From assembly GCF_023065955.2 (NCBI RefSeq), contig NW_026622997.1, forward strand, positions 12,138,001 through 12,202,000: a DNA stretch of 64,000 nucleotides. The letters run 5' to 3'. Position 1 is the stretch's first letter. Each line of letters starts with the position of its first letter. Shown one piece after another: positions 11,829-24,189 of the stretch. This stretch comes from Ursus arctos. Lineage: Eukaryota > Chordata > Mammalia > Carnivora > Ursidae. Below the pieces are notes generated by a model. That model worked only from the letters and a program-made list of their open reading frames with translations. It was not told where the DNA came from and did no database searches. The translations under genes were made by a program, and so were the position numbers.

Positions 11829-12469
11829 CACAATGCAAACCTTATGGTTGACAAAAAATTATGGTGCACAAGGAAAAAAACAAAAAAACAAAGATAAAAG
11901 GCAGAGCAAAAACCTCCTCAAAGTCGGGCATTTGTTTAAAGTTGCTAAATTACACATTTTGGACCCGAAAAATGTTGGTGAAAAGTGCTCTGAAATTATT
12001 AGACCACAATACTTCTTCTGAGTCTGAAACACATTTTGAGGTTCTGTGACGTGGAGCGTGGAGTCTGGGCTGGCCAGGGAGGCAGGGCCATCGGGAGCAC
12101 TGTGACAGGCAGGGGGACAAGACGGTGGCCGAGGACGGAAGGTCTGTCACTGCACTGTTTCAAGGCTGGGTGTGGGGGAAGCCCGCGTGTGACAGAGCTA
12201 ACAAGATGGGGGCTTTGGTTGGAAAGAGGAGATGTTGGCCATCTAATGCTTCCGGGGAATCCTGCAACTCCGTGTAACTGTGGGTAGTGAAGGAAGTAGA
12301 GGGGAAGTGGCTGGAGCTGGGGTGCTCAGGGACCAATGAGGGGGGCAAGCTCCCGGGTGGTCTTCACAGATGCAAATGCCCTTCAGAAGCTCACAACTCT
12401 GGAGAGAGAAGAACCATCAGCCAGAGCAAGATGTGCCTCTTCCCATCGCTCTCTTGAACGAAATGTCAG
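11827..12469. other. Unique intergenic sequence, no gene seen
   Basis: No repeat or coding pattern recognised. Confidence 0.5.
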
Positions 12470-12630
12470 TCCATCATTTAGGCAACACTCATTCAAAAAA
12501 TAAACGTGCCGTAAGTACCAATCATAGGCCAGCCACGGCTACTGGAGTTCCCAAAATACATCGGGCCCGGTTCTGACCTTGGGGAGCTGACTGCCTGATT
12601 GGGGAGGGGACACACATACCCGTTATCTCA
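12470..12630 (-). mobile_element. L2 LINE 3' remnant
   Basis: 'aacactcattcaaaaaataa', 'aagtaccaatcataggcca' and 'cttggggagctgactgcctg' match the reverse complement of the L2 3' end. Confidence 0.55.
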
Positions 12631-12899
12631 AGCAGAGCTTGCCAACTCACTGGACTTTGGGGGGCATGCTAGCCATGCAAATGGTGATGTCAGCAGGTGT
12701 AGTAAGTAGAGAATGTTTGGCAACTGCAGTGAACCAAGGCGCCTACAGCTTCCCTAAAGGAGGCAGCCAGTACTCCATGTTAGCAAAGCTTCTGGTTTTC
12801 TTTTTAAAGTCAGAAATGCAGACTTACAGGGGGTGCGATTTCCCAACTTTAAGATTTTAGCTAGCGATTAAAAAATTAAAAGCACAGCATGGGCCGATG

Positions 12900-13090
12900 A
12901 TCTGTGAGCTCTGATTTAAGTAACTGGAGCTGCAGGTAACCTTGGGTTCTGGCTCTGGCTCTGGCCCTAACCCACCATTGATCTCCAACACCGGTGATCG
13001 CCCCAGTGATCACATCTGTAAAATGGAGCAGTGAGCGGCAGAGGATGAGCTCTGGAGTTTTTCCTAGTTCTGTAAGTCTATGATTTCAAT
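12900..13090 (+). mobile_element. MIR-like remnant
   Basis: 'ggttctggctctggctctgg' followed by 'tcacatctgtaaaatggagc' resembles the MIR core and downstream region. Strongly diverged. Confidence 0.5.
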
Positions 13091-13267
13091 GTCTAAAAAG
13101 ACTTCTAATTAACTTTTGTCTGCAAGGAAGACTGGGAAACACAGGGACCATGTCTTTTATGTTCTTTCCTCTGAAATCTGTACTGTGGACAGGGCCGCCA
13201 CTCTGGGAGAATTCATTATGGTGCCCAATGTTGGCTGCCTGGATTCTAAGAAGAGGCCAGCTTTGTG

Positions 13268-13832
13268 TTTTGTTTCATTTTTTTGTTTTTTAATTTTTTT
13301 ATTATGTTATGTTAGTCACCATACAGTACATCATTAGTTTTTGTTGTAGTGTTCCATGATTCATTGTTTGTGTATAACACCCAGTGCTCCATGCAATACA
13401 TGCGCTCCTTAAAACCCATCACCGGGCTAGCCCATCCCCCCACTCCCCTCCCCTCTGAAACCCTCAATTTGTTTCCCAGAGTCCACAGTCTCTCCTGGTT
13501 CATTCCCCCTTCTGTTTACCCCCGCTTCATTCTTCCCTTCCTTCTCCTACCGATCTCCCTGCTATTCCTTATGTTCCACAAATGAGTGAAACCATATGAT
13601 AATTATCTTTCTCTGCTGGACTTATTTCACTTAACATAATCTCCTCCAGTCCTGTCCATGTTGCTGCAAATGTTGGGTAATCGCTCTTTCTGATGGCTGA
13701 GTGATATTCCATTGTATGTATGGACCACATCTTCTTAATCCATTCGTCTGTTGAAGGGCATCTCGGCCCCTTCCACGGTTTAGCTATTGTGGACAATGCT
13801 GCTATGAACATTGGGGCTACCATGATGACTTG
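13268..13832 (-). mobile_element. L1 LINE, 5'-truncated 3' end
   Basis: A T-rich stretch and 'attatgttatgttagtcacc' mark the carnivore L1 3' end in reverse. 'cacccagtgctccatgcaat' follows. The minus-strand translation of 13569-13823 contains KKMWSIHTMEYHSAI, typical of the L1 ORF2 protein C-terminus. The element is incomplete and cannot be active. Confidence 0.88.
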
Positions 13833-13865
13833 TATCTCTTGCTCTCTCCCATGCTGTAGTCAACA

Positions 13866-13990
13866 AGGGAAGCAGGATGGTGTAAGGGGAATTGTCCAGA
13901 CATGGGCTGGAATTCCAGACCTGTTTCTTCATGATCTCTGTGACTGGGAAAGTCATTTCCCCTCTGTCCCAGATGTCACCGGCTGTAGAG
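13866..13990 (+). mobile_element. MIR SINE remnant
   Basis: 'agacatgggctggaattcca' and 'tgactgggaaagtcatttcc' match the MIR order. Confidence 0.6.
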
Positions 13991-14607
13991 GTGGAAAAAA
14001 AGAATGTCCTCCCATAAATATTGTATGCTTCTCTCTGCCAGAAGAGAAACACATCCTCCCTTGTATGTGTGTCTATTTGTTTTTCTGTTTTGCTTTGAGT
14101 GCTACAAAGTTTACCAGAAAGCAAAATACCTGGATCAAATGAGCTTAATTGTTCAAAGAATTTGCTTTGACTAAATTAGAAGTTAATGTCATAATCACAG
14201 CTTTAAAAAAAAAAAGTCTTCCTAATTGCTGTTGAAGGCCTTATTCAAATGGTTGCTCAGTGTTTCTTACGTGGGAAGGTAAAAGGACATCTTTTGTGAA
14301 GTAGGCTGCAGGTGGTACTGTTGGTGGCCAATTGGCTTCCCCCGAGCTTGTTCTTTGCTGACGGAGGTATGGTGGAAGGGCGTGACCTGAATTGCTGGGA
14401 CCAGTAAAGAGGATTTTTTTAGAGGCTGTGGATGAGGAGTTGGGGAATAGCAGGAGGGAAGGAAAAGAAAATTTAGCTGAAGGGGGAGTGAAGAAGAGGC
14501 CTTGGGATGGACAGGGACAGATTAAGGCTAATACAAGTTGGATGAGGTTGTGTCTGTTGCTTGGCGATGTAGTCTTTTTTTTCATTTCACAAAACCCACA
14601 AGAAAAT
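13991..14607. other. Unique intergenic sequence, no gene seen
   Basis: Nothing recognised beyond an A-run near 14204-14215. Confidence 0.5.
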
Positions 14608-14624
14608 CTTGCTAATGATTTTTT

Positions 14625-14811
14625 AAAAAAGATTTTATTTATTTATTTGACAGAGAGACAGCCAGCGAGAGAGGGAACACAAGCAGGGGGAGTGGGAGAG
14701 GAAGAAGCAGGCTCCCAGCGGAGGAGCCTGATGTGGGGCTCGATCCCAGAACGCGGGGATCACGCCCTGAGCTGAAGGCAGACGCTTAACGACTGCACTA
14801 CCCAGGCGCCC
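14625..14811 (-). mobile_element. Can-SINE, young arctoid-type subfamily
   Basis: It reads 'aagattttatttatttattt', 'gacagccagcgagagaggga' and 'ctacccaggcgcccc'. Flanking duplications cttgctaatgattttt at 14608-14623 and 14812-14827 are exact over 16 bp. Confidence 0.95.
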
Positions 14812-14827
14812 CTTGCTAATGATTTTT

Positions 14828-15254
14828 GCTACTGTTTCAATGTGATGAGTGGTGGGTCAACTTCAAGGTTGCTGGATGAGTAGAGGCCACATAAACGGTC
14901 CAGCCACACATGAGTTACACTGATAGAAGGTTCTCCATGATATTTTCTCGCCAAATGTTATTGCCAGGAAACAGGAGGTCTTGCCAAATACAAGCGTATG
15001 CCTCCTTCTGCCTAATGAGGACTATATGATTCATCAGCTGCTTATTTGTTTAGCTTTGGCTAAACAAGGTTAGAACACGATTCAGGGCTGTACTGTATAA
15101 TGTCACTAGTTTCCAGTGCATTGCTTTGTCTTTCTCTCTCTCTAATTCCTGAGCTCTCTTTTCTACATTTGTTTTAATTGTAGATCTTGTAGGTTTTAAA
15201 GGTATCTCAAATTAGTGTGTTTTAAGACACCCCAAATCATTTGTGGAAGCCTAG
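14828..15254. other. Unique intergenic sequence, no gene seen
   Basis: No exon or repeat recognised. Confidence 0.5.
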
Positions 15255-15485
15255 GAGGGTCTAAAGCAACACCATCCAACATAATGTTGTGCAATGACAG
15301 AAATGTTCTATATCTGTACTGAACCCCAGTGGTAGCCATTGGCCACATGTGGCTCTGGAGCATTTGAAATGTGGCTAGTGCAACTGAGGAACTGAATTTT
15401 TAATTTTATGTAATTTAAATTAACTCAAATTGAAGTTTAAGTGGCCACCTGTGGCTAGGAGCTGCCATACTGGACAGCACAAGCC
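15255..15485. mobile_element. hAT-type non-autonomous DNA transposon remnant
   Basis: The ends 'accatccaac' and 'actggacagcac' are imperfect inverted repeats. Internal 'gaaatgttctatatctgtac', 'ggccacatgtggctctgg' and 'gtggctagtgcaactgagg' belong to a well-known mammalian hAT MITE-like family. The exact family name is not certain to me. Confidence 0.6.
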
Positions 15486-16039
15486 TAACCATTTATAAAT
15501 AAACAAATGCTTCCGAACATTTGAAAGGGGTCCTTCTCAAAATTAAATGTTCTTTTTTTGCATGGTGGATTAACTTGGAAAAATCTTTCTGTATAATAAG
15601 GAAAAAGTATTGCATTGTATTTGTATAGTATGGAATCATAAGGAAGTTTAAACCCCATTGATTTATAAAAATAACAAAATTAACCAAGTACTTTCTATTT
15701 CCTGGAGCTTTGGTACTTCCACTAATAATTTATATCCTACTTTTTAATAAATGACCGAATGTGATTGCCTAACTGTCAGAACTAACTGATAATTCTTATT
15801 TTAAATAGGAAGTTTGTGGGAGACAACTTAAAAAAATAAATTTCAGTCCCATTTCTTGACCTGGGTGGTGTTTACCCAGGGATTCCCTTCATAACTGTTT
15901 AAATGTTCTTACATATGTTATGCGCTTTTCTGTATCTATGTTAATTTTGGCAATAAAATTTTAAAAAATGAAGGTTGGTATCTTTCATGTTTAAAGGCAT
16001 AATGTGATGAAATTGTACAAGTGTCCATTTCATACACCA
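15486..16039. other. A+T-rich unique sequence, no gene seen
   Basis: Low G+C with no clear repeat match or coding pattern. Confidence 0.45.
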
Positions 16040-16900
16040 ATTAAGGAAAAACCACGGAGAGTCTAGAAATAAACTCAACAACAAATGGGAATTTATTATA
16101 CGAGAAAAGTAGCATTTCAATTCAGTGGAGGGCAACTATGAATTGCTTAACAAATGGTAATGGGACTATTCTTATATATTTAGGATAAACTATGAGTTTG
16201 AATTTACATTTACTGGGATCAAACTATTGCATTGGAATCCACATTTTTCCCAATGGGGTTTTTATAATGAATGGTGTTGGGTCTACTATTTAGCTACTCC
16301 ACGAGATCAGATTGTGTCCTTTAAATTTGCATTTATATTCCAAATATTTAATTAAAGAGCAGACCTCAATGCCACATTTCCCCAAGAAGTCCTGTTACGT
16401 TCAATTTTAAATAAAGCTGAAGAAAGTAAAAATCTCAAAAGTTTATAAAGCTGGAATGTGGCAGCAAATGAAAGTGACTAAAAAACCCTACATTAAAAAA
16501 AATTATTTTGGAAAAGAAGTTTATTAATCTTAAGAAAAATTTTTCCGCCTTTTACCTGACGATTTTAATTTCTTTTCCTTAATTTTAATCTCAGTAGGTT
16601 GAGATCGTTTCCTTAGTCATTCCCCCGAATTAATTCCAGGTAAGATCAATGTTTACACAGAAGAAAATGAAGTAAAAGAAAAAAAAATAGAAAACATTGA
16701 TGAGAAGTTTTTATAATTTTTGAGTGGAATAGGGCTTTCTAATTATAATACCAAACTCAGGAAACACAAAGAAAAATAATCATAAATTTGACTATAAATT
16801 TAAGAAAATCTCTAGCAACTTCATGAAGTAAAAGCACCAACTTATTAGCAACATAATGGCAATCGACAGTCTGATTTCCATAAAACACAAAGAGCTCTTT

Positions 16901-17125
16901 CTTTCTTTCTTTTTTAAGATTTATTTATTTATTTTTGAGACAGAGAGTGAGTGCACAGGAGTGTGCCGGCTCAGGGCCAGGGGTGGGGCAAGGGAGAGAG
17001 GGAATCAAGCAGACTCCCCACTGAGCTCAGAGCCTGCCTCGGAGTTGAGGACCCCGACTCTGAGATCATGACCTGAGCCAAAATCAAGAGTTAGATGCTT
17101 AACCGACTGAGCCACCCAGCTACCC
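16901..17125 (-). mobile_element. Can-SINE inserted in the old L1
   Basis: The (TTTC) tail, 'gagatcatgacctgagcc' and 'gactgagccacccagctacc' mark it. Duplications cacaaagagctcttt are exact at 16886-16900 and 17126-17140. Confidence 0.95.
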
Positions 17126-17933
17126 CACAAAGAGCTCTTTCAAGTTAGTTTTTAAAATACTAATAGAAAAGGAGCAAAGTATCTAAACAGGCAATTCACA
17201 TAGAAAGGAACACAAATGGCCAGTGAATATAACCTAGTCAATATCAATTATTAAAGAGATTCAGATTGAAAAGAAAGTTCATCATTTTAAAGGAAGTAGA
17301 ATCCTTTCCATCAGCCTGCAGAACTATATTGATGTATATATTTCTTCCTTAATTTTAAGCTTACTATGTGTACCATTAGCAGAACCTGGGGCAAATGTTC
17401 TCTGCAAACCCGACCTCTTCATCAATGAGAATGGCTTTTTAAAAAAGAGAGAATATTAAGTGCTTACAAGGACGTGGGGCAATTAGAATTCTTGGTCATT
17501 GCTGATGGGAATGAAATGTACAGCCACTCTGGAAAAAAAGTTGGCAGTTGTTTTTTTTTTTTTTTTTAATAAAGTTAAACACGTACCAACCATATAATCC
17601 AGCAACCCAACCCCTAGGTTTTTACCCAAGAGGACTGGAAACTTTTGTTCACATAAAAACTTGTACACAAATGCCAAAAACTGGAATCGATGCAAATGTC
17701 CTGCAACTGGTGAATGGATAAACTATAGCACATCCAGATACTGGGAGCTATTCAGAATGAAATAAAAGGGAACAAATTACTGGTTCGTGTAACAACATGG
17801 ATGAATCTCAAATGTCTTGTGCAAAGTGAAAGAAGCCAGCCTCAAAGGACTACATTTTGTATGATTCTAATTATATGACATTCTGGAAAATGCAAGATTA
17901 TAGGAACAGATCCGCGGTTGCTAGGGGTGAATG

Positions 17934-17948
17934 TGGGGGGGGGGGGGT
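17934..17948. repeat. Poly-G tract within L1
   Basis: A run of about 13 G residues inside the L1 3' region. Confidence 0.7.
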
Positions 17949-18164
17949 CAACAGCAAAGGGGCAGCTCAAGGAAATCTCTGGGGATGAGAGCTCTGTTCT
18001 GTATCTTCCTAATGGTGGCCCGATTGCATGCATTTGTCTGACTCACAGAGGAAGGCACCCAAAACTGTGAATTTGACTGTATGTAAATGTAAAAGGTGAA
18101 TGAAAAGCTAATGGGTTTCTAAATTAAATGTTGGATTGAGAAAAAAAATGACATCTTTTTTTTT

Positions 18165-18670
18165 TTTTTTTTTACTTAGATTTGGTTATCTATGCTCTTT
18201 GTGGGGGAAGTAAACTTCTAGATTGATGTATAACATACATATAAAAGTGCACAGATTATAGGGGCACCTAGGTGGCTCAGTCAGTTAAGCGTCTGCCTTC
18301 GGCTCAGGTCATGATCCCAAGGTCCTGGAATCGAGCCCCACATCAGGCTCCCTGCTCAGTGGGGAGCCTGCTTCTCCGTCTGCCTGCTGCTCCCCCTGCT
18401 TATACTCTCTCTCTCTGTGTCAAATAAATAAAAATCTTTAAAAAAGAAAGTGCACAGATTATAAATGTAAGCTTGATTATAAATGTCACAACTATCATCA
18501 CGAAACTAACCATCACCTGGATCAAGAGATAAAACTTCACCAGAGACCCCTCCGCTATCTCCTTCCTCCTTCCCAGAAGGAGCCAATATTCTGATTTCTA
18601 ACACCATAGACTAGTTTTGCCTGTTTTGGAATTTCATGTAAATAAAATCATATGGTGTTGAATACTGCAC
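18165..18670 (-). mobile_element. L1 LINE 3' remnant, split by a SINE
   Basis: 'gatgtataacatacatataa', 'aactatcatcacgaaactaa', 'ccaatattctgatttctaac' and 'aaataaaatcatatggtgt' match an old L1 3' region in reverse. Confidence 0.65.
18261..18446 (+). mobile_element. Can-SINE inserted in the L1 remnant
   Basis: Head 'ggggcacctaggtggctcag'. Duplications aaagtgcacagattata are exact over 17 bp at 18244-18260 and 18447-18463. Confidence 0.96.
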
Positions 18671-18672
18671 TC

Positions 18673-18736
18673 TTACTAGGCTTAGTTATATTTCAAACTA
18701 GTTTTCTATATAACTAAGTATAGATATGCCTAGTAA
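18673..18736. repeat. Imperfect inverted repeat / bulged hairpin
   Basis: ttactaggc plus ttagttatat (18673-18691) pairs with atataactaag (18708-18718) and gcctagtaa (18728-18736). There is a 16-base loop and a 9-base bulge (tatagatat, 18719-18727). Nineteen bases of the left arm can pair. Confidence 0.75.
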
Positions 18737-19999
18737 CAATGAGGAGACGGGACTGGGTTATCACTATGATTTCTTCTAGTTCTCAAACCTGGAGTCTGTG
18801 AGTGGAGAACATTGTGAAATATTTTTTGTTTGAAATATGTTTTTGGCCAACCAAACAAACCATCTTTTTTTTTTTTTTTAAGCTAATCTAAAGGCATTTG
18901 GAAAATGCACACCATACTGTTTCTTTTCAATCTCCAGAATTATATTTTTCTTCAGTATTATATTCCCTAGTAGGGGTAGACGTCAGTCTTAAAATTGGCC
19001 TGATACACTGATCCTGTCATGTGATACATCCTTGGTACTTCACCAAATGATGATCTATGAACTTTTCCTGCTTTGTTCTTTTGAGATCATGCTTGACTTT
19101 CGCTCAGCTATATTTAAAGCTGTGGGGAGAAGAGACTTCTTGAAAACATGGTACTGAAGTCAGCTCTAAACTTGAATATTTGGAAACCTCCAGTAAAAGT
19201 AAACCCATATGGCGGGTCTAGTCCCAGCTTGATTCCTGCATGATTGGGTCCAAGATCCTTTATGAATTGGTGTGAGTGTGTGTGTGTGTGTGTGTGAGCA
19301 ATCTTGTAGGTGCCCTTTGTGGTGTAAGTCAATTATGCTGGTCTTTGTTTTTGTTATTCTTTCCAGTGAGAGAACCTGGAGTATCAGTTCTGACTTTCTG
19401 GGTTGGGACGGGTTTTATTTTCTTAGCAGGAACCAAGCCACAAAAGGGAAAAACAAAACAATCTCTGACAATTAAAAAATGTCTTGAAAAATAATATCAA
19501 TAACAAATACTAACTTTTAAGGGTTCAACGTGTTCTCTAACTAACTCAAAGCCTAAGTTAAATATTACATGCTTAGATCCTCTTTCACAAAGCCTGATGG
19601 ACCAGCTGCTCTTTCCATTGTTGGAGTCAACCACAAGCACATAGCTCAAGTGAAGGGTGACCCCTGGCTGGGTGTGACCAGCAGGGCTACCAAAACCATG
19701 GATTCTTTGGTCATTATAACTCAAAAGTGCTCCAAGGACTGGCTTTTGTGAACAGTCCTGACCAGAGTCTTCAGTTGTGTTCCCTCGTTTCCCCTCTCCC
19801 ACCTCTCTGTGTTAGAATTCTAACCCTGGGTTTCTTGCCTCACAGAGTTTTAATGCATATAAAATGTTTTGTTGTCGTTGTTGTTATTTTTGGAGTTCAA
19901 GAACATGGCGGAGTTCACATATATAATTATAAACTACCCCATAGGACTCAATAAAAGTTGGAGCTAAGGGTTGACAGTTACAATTAGGGAATGTTGGTG
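18737..19999. other. Unique intergenic sequence, no gene seen
   Basis: Contains a T-run at 18867-18878 and the (TG)n tract at 19270-19297. Nothing else recognised. Confidence 0.5.
19270..19297. repeat. (TG)n microsatellite
   Basis: About 14 near-perfect TG units. Confidence 0.95.
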
Positions 20000-20115
20000 T
20001 TGGAAGTCTGGTTCTTTTCATTCAGCATATGAGTTGTTGGGCTCAAGAAGGTTCCTGGCTTGCCGAAGTCCCATTGCTAATTAGTGGCAGAGGAGGGGTA
20101 GTACCTAGGAAGTCT
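20000..20115 (-). mobile_element. MIR-like remnant
   Basis: 'cctggcttgccgaagtccca' and 'ttagtggcagaggagggg' fit a reversed MIR. Confidence 0.5.
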
Positions 20116-20297
20116 TTGAGTTTCTAGACAAGCACTCTTTTCTTATTTTACTTTTTATTCTCAAGAATATACATGTAGGATGGGATTACTGCTATGGACA
20201 CGTGTACATTGGAGTAGTGTCTTGGAATTTTAGTTAAGATATTTGAAGGGATTTACTGGACCACGTAACTGGATAGTCTGAGAGAGGGTGGACTTTA

Positions 20298-20501
20298 TTT
20301 TTTTTTTTTTAAAGATTTTATTCATTTATTTGACAGAGCTAGAGACAGCCAGCGAGAGAGGGAACACAAGCAGGGGGAGTGGGAGAGGAAGAAGCAGGCT
20401 CATAGCTGAAGAGCCTGATGTGGGGCTCGATCCCATAATGCCAGGATCACACCCTGAGCCGAAGGCAGGCACTTAACCGCTGTGCGACCCAGGCGCCCCT
20501 C
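20298..20501 (-). mobile_element. Can-SINE, young arctoid-type subfamily
   Basis: Poly-T start, 'agacagccagcgagagagg' and 'cgacccaggcgcccc'. Duplications gagggtggacttta are exact at 20284-20297 and 20502-20515. Confidence 0.95.
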
Positions 20502-20515
20502 GAGGGTGGACTTTA

Positions 20516-21974
20516 GAAATGGTTTAATTGCACAGCTCAATGATGTCTTCCAAGATGAGGCATTTCCCCCGTTTTTCCATTTTCCCATGTAGCCTTCCAT
20601 GGTGTCATCTCTTTATGGTCATAAGATGGTTGCCATCAGCTCTTTGGTGTTCATGCCTCTTCATCAGGATCCAAGGTGTGAGTGACGGGTCATTCTGGAA
20701 GCTCCCAGGAGACCTCGTCAAACTGCTCCTCACATCCTGAACCTGCAGCTGTGGTCAGGGGACCAGGTTATGGTGACTAACTGAACCCCACGTCAGACGT
20801 ATTGTTCTGAAATTACATTCCTCTAAAGCATGGCGTATGGCCGTGGTGGAAATGTGGACAACAGAATCGAGGTAGCTGCCCAGAAAGGGGAACTGCGGAT
20901 AAGGAGGCAGCCCCAATGCTTACTAAGGTTGTAAATATCAGAAATTAACCTGAGCTAGCTTAAGTACAGGCTGGGAAGGAATTACACAGACACAGGTGTT
21001 CTACGGAACCCGAGGACGGGAAGAGTGTGGTTGGGGGAAGGGTCTGGAGTTCTCAGGTCTGGAGTACAGAGAAAGAAACACTGAGCAGGGTGGGGGAAAG
21101 TGCAGATGGCATGGGTGAGATGGGAGACTCCTGGCTTCCGAATAATTTCAGAAATCTGAGGAAATTAGACTTTGCCACCATAAATCCGAAAAGAGATATT
21201 TGCTGAATCACTGGCAAACTGTTCCAGTGTTTGAAGCTACCAACTGGCCGTGTGGATGACCGCTCGTCCACAGTGATCTTTTTCAAACCCCAGATCTCCG
21301 CAAGGCTGATCTCTGGGGGAGCCCGGCAGCTTCCTCCCCAGATAGTGCCTTCCCGGGGTTCTCAGACTTAGGTGTCCTGTTCTGTTTGCTTTCAGCAGCC
21401 CCACCCTTTCCTCCGGGAGGGTGAGTCACCAGGTGGGGTGGCGGTGTCTGAAGTCGGAGAGCAGAGTCAGATGTACCTCTTGTGGGGGCTTAAAACTATC
21501 AATTGCAGTGGGGGGTCGTTTTGACCTTACCGTGGAGGAGAAAGCTATCAGAGAGGGTTTGGTATTTTTTTTTTTCTGTTCTGTTTTACTGTTTTACAAC
21601 TTCCTCCTAAACCTAGAACAAGAGCCTTATAAAAGGGCAGGAAATCTGATGTGTGTCTACTGCAGGGAAGGGGAAGTAAACAGACTGGTTGGTGCCTTTT
21701 ACGTTATCTCATTGAATAAGGTCAGATGGCGGGGGGAGGGGGACTCAGGTTAGCTAAAGCCTAAGGGGTTAAGAACACAAAGAAACTCCAAGGTAGACCT
21801 CTTTAAGGAAGGAATGCTAAAAGCCAAAGGAGGGTGTCAGCGAAGGAGGAAAAAGATGGGAGGGGTGACCTGAAACAGGAGAGAAGGAGGAGATCCACCG
21901 CGCCATTGTGAAGCCTCAATGGTGAATTGATTGCTTTGGATACTTGTGACCCATAACACGAGCTGGCAGTGATC
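20516..21974. other. Unique intergenic sequence, no gene seen
   Basis: Somewhat G+C-richer between 20990 and 21560. No exon or repeat recognised. Confidence 0.45.
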
Positions 21975-22600
21975 TTTTTTTTTTTTTTTAGTAGCACCTT
22001 GGACTTTACAAAGCTCTTTTTTTTTTTTTTTAACTTTCACAATATCATTTCATCCCAAAGCTACATTCTGTGGTAGCCATTGTCCCATTTTGTGAATGAA
22101 GAATGTGAGCCTCGGTAGTGTCCTGCCCACACACTTTGCAGCCGGGATAGATTGAGGTCTTCTGATGCATGACGCTGTCTGTCTTGGTATTCTCTCACTC
22201 CTTAGGTCTTTATTGTCTCCCTTAATTCTCACAGAGGCCCCGGGGAGCACAGATATATTCATTCCTATTGTGCAAATGAAGAGACTCAGGAGCGCTGACC
22301 TAATATCTGACATGTGCGGATTCCATGTTGTGTGGCTCTCCACTACGTTCCCCACACTGTTATGCTCCTTGACATTTACCCCAATTCCGGGACCCTCCAT
22401 TTTTAAAGTGGGGAAGCCGAGGCTTGGAGAGGCAAGGAAACATGCCCAAAGCCCCACTGCCGGGAGGTGCTGCGGCCTGAGTTCCCACGCCGGCAGACCA
22501 ACTCCGACCCTGCCTCCTTCAGCAATTTGACAAGGACTTCCACGCAGGGTCACGGCCGGGCCTCGAATGCAGGCCTACCGGCCTTCCAAGCCCAGCAAGT
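21975..22600 (-). mobile_element. Cluster of MIR-like remnants
   Basis: Three blocks resemble reversed MIRs: 22015-22160 ('tgtcccattttgtgaatgaa'), 22200-22310 ('ttctcacagaggccccgggg', 'gtgcaaatgaagagactcag') and 22395-22570 ('gccgaggcttggagaggcaa'). T-runs at 21975-21989 and 22017-22032 lie at the left end. Open frames on both strands here are coincidental. Confidence 0.5.
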
Positions 22601-22629
22601 ACAGCTGCATGACCTTCTCCACCACGCCC

Positions 22630-22775
22630 AGAGCCGGCTCATTCAATTTACTCAATTCACAAACACGTAGGGCATGCTAGGCACTTCACAAAGCGATAAG
22701 GAAGAAAACTTGCCCCAAATCTGCTTCTGTGCTCACAGAACTCAGGGACCAACAGGGACGTGGGACAGCGATTTT
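22630..22775 (-). mobile_element. L2 LINE 3' remnant
   Basis: 'cattcaatttactcaattca', 'gggcatgctaggcacttcac' and 'gctcacagaactcagggac' fit the reverse complement of the L2 3' end. Confidence 0.5.
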
Positions 22776-24189
22776 CACGCTAGGGTCAGTGCTGTGACAA
22801 GTGTGGACATGGGATCACCTGCACACACAGCCTGGGAAGCATTAATGTGTATGAAGGTATTTCTTGCCAAGCCACTGGGCATGGTGGGCTCAGGGCTGAG
22901 AGCCTACCATACTTTTAGGAGTTCATGAAAGTATCTGAATTTTTTTTAAGTCAAAAAAAAAATAACTTTCAGGTTGAAGATTTCGGCTTAATATATAACA
23001 TTTGTCTTTAGACCAATGCAGTTTATATACATGTAATATATAATATAAATAATGGTCGTCTGTAAATATATATAGAATGGAGAAGGGACTAGATGGGTGG
23101 TGCCCATGAGTTACAACGTGTCCCTGCTTAGGCGAATTCGTGGTAAGGCAAAGCCCTTGCCTGGGTTTTGTACCAGGTTCCAGTATGAACTATGTGACAT
23201 GTGACGTGTGCTCCTTCAGTCCAACTTCCAGGTCTGCTAAGAGCATTCTATTCATTATCTATTGAGGGCCTGCTCAGTGTTGTGTGGTTAGCTAGTTTCC
23301 ATGGCTGAATTGGGCTACTCGGCAGGGACTGGCTGACATGTGCGAGGGGCCTGGGGAGTGAGGCCTTGCTGACACATTATCATCCTATCCTCCTCGTTCT
23401 TGAAAATATTTTTAGAAATCTTAAAAAGCACTTTTTCCCTTGTAAGAACTTTGCTTACAGTTTTTTTTCTCTTGATGCAGGATGTCTTAAGGGTAGAATC
23501 TAGTTAGGCCTTCACTAGGAGGAAGTAGGCAAGAAAGAGGAAGGCACTGGAAAGCTGACTTCCAAGGTGTGAGATGTGCAGTGGGGTGCTTGTGGGGGTC
23601 CCAGAGGAAGCCCACCTGGGAAGGTAGGACTTAGAGGTGCACCACAGTGGGACTGCTCTTCAGCTTTACAAAATCCGAGGCTCTCTTTCACACAAAGAAA
23701 ACCAGAACACAGAAACACCTTCTGGAAGGATCACGCCAGCTAACGCTCTACCATCCTGATAAGCAGTCATCGCTTGGCCTCTTGAGATTCGCCCCTTGCC
23801 TTATTCGATGTTCTCTTTGGAGATACCCAGGACTGAGGCTACTTGGATTCACTGGCCTAGTGAGGGCATTGGACCCGTCTTACCAGAGTACCTCCCAGTG
23901 TTTTGAAAACAGGTGAGCTGGGTTAGCCAAAACTGACATGACTAATGGCAAAGGTTACCAGGGTTTGGGTCAACTTTCTATGACCATGAAGAGAAGAATC
24001 GTTGTCTGTCCTTGCTGGGAAACTGGTGTGTGCCAAGTTTATCCTTAATATGCGTTGCTAGGGGTATTCCTAACAATGATTAATAATTAAAGCAATAATT
24101 CATTTTTGGATCTCCTGGAGTTTTGTTTTTTTCTTTTACTCAACCATTTGCTTGCGTGACAAGAATAAAATTGAAATCTGACTAAGTCA
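22776..24189. other. Unique intergenic sequence, no gene seen
   Basis: An A+T-rich patch with 'tatataatataaat' lies at about 22990-23075. Nothing coding recognised. Confidence 0.5.

Larger units (their letters stand above)
16040..18153 (+). mobile_element. Old L1 LINE fragment (ORF2 end and 3' UTR), split by a SINE
   Basis: Decayed ORF2 sequence starts around 'gagtctagaaataaactcaa' and later shows 'gctgatgggaatgaaatgta', 'ttttacccaagaggactgg' and 'aaatgtcctgcaactggtga'. The 3' portion includes 'aacatggatgaatctcaaat'. A SINE at 16901-17125 interrupts it. The reading frame is destroyed throughout. Confidence 0.75.

Noticed and set aside
13569..13823. Minus-strand frame with L1 ORF2-like C-terminus as a possible gene
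   Set aside because: It is a short 5'-truncated L1 end, not a host gene and not an active element.
22050..22553. Overlapping open frames on both strands (167 and 121 codons)
   Set aside because: They cover a cluster of MIR-like remnants and match no protein.
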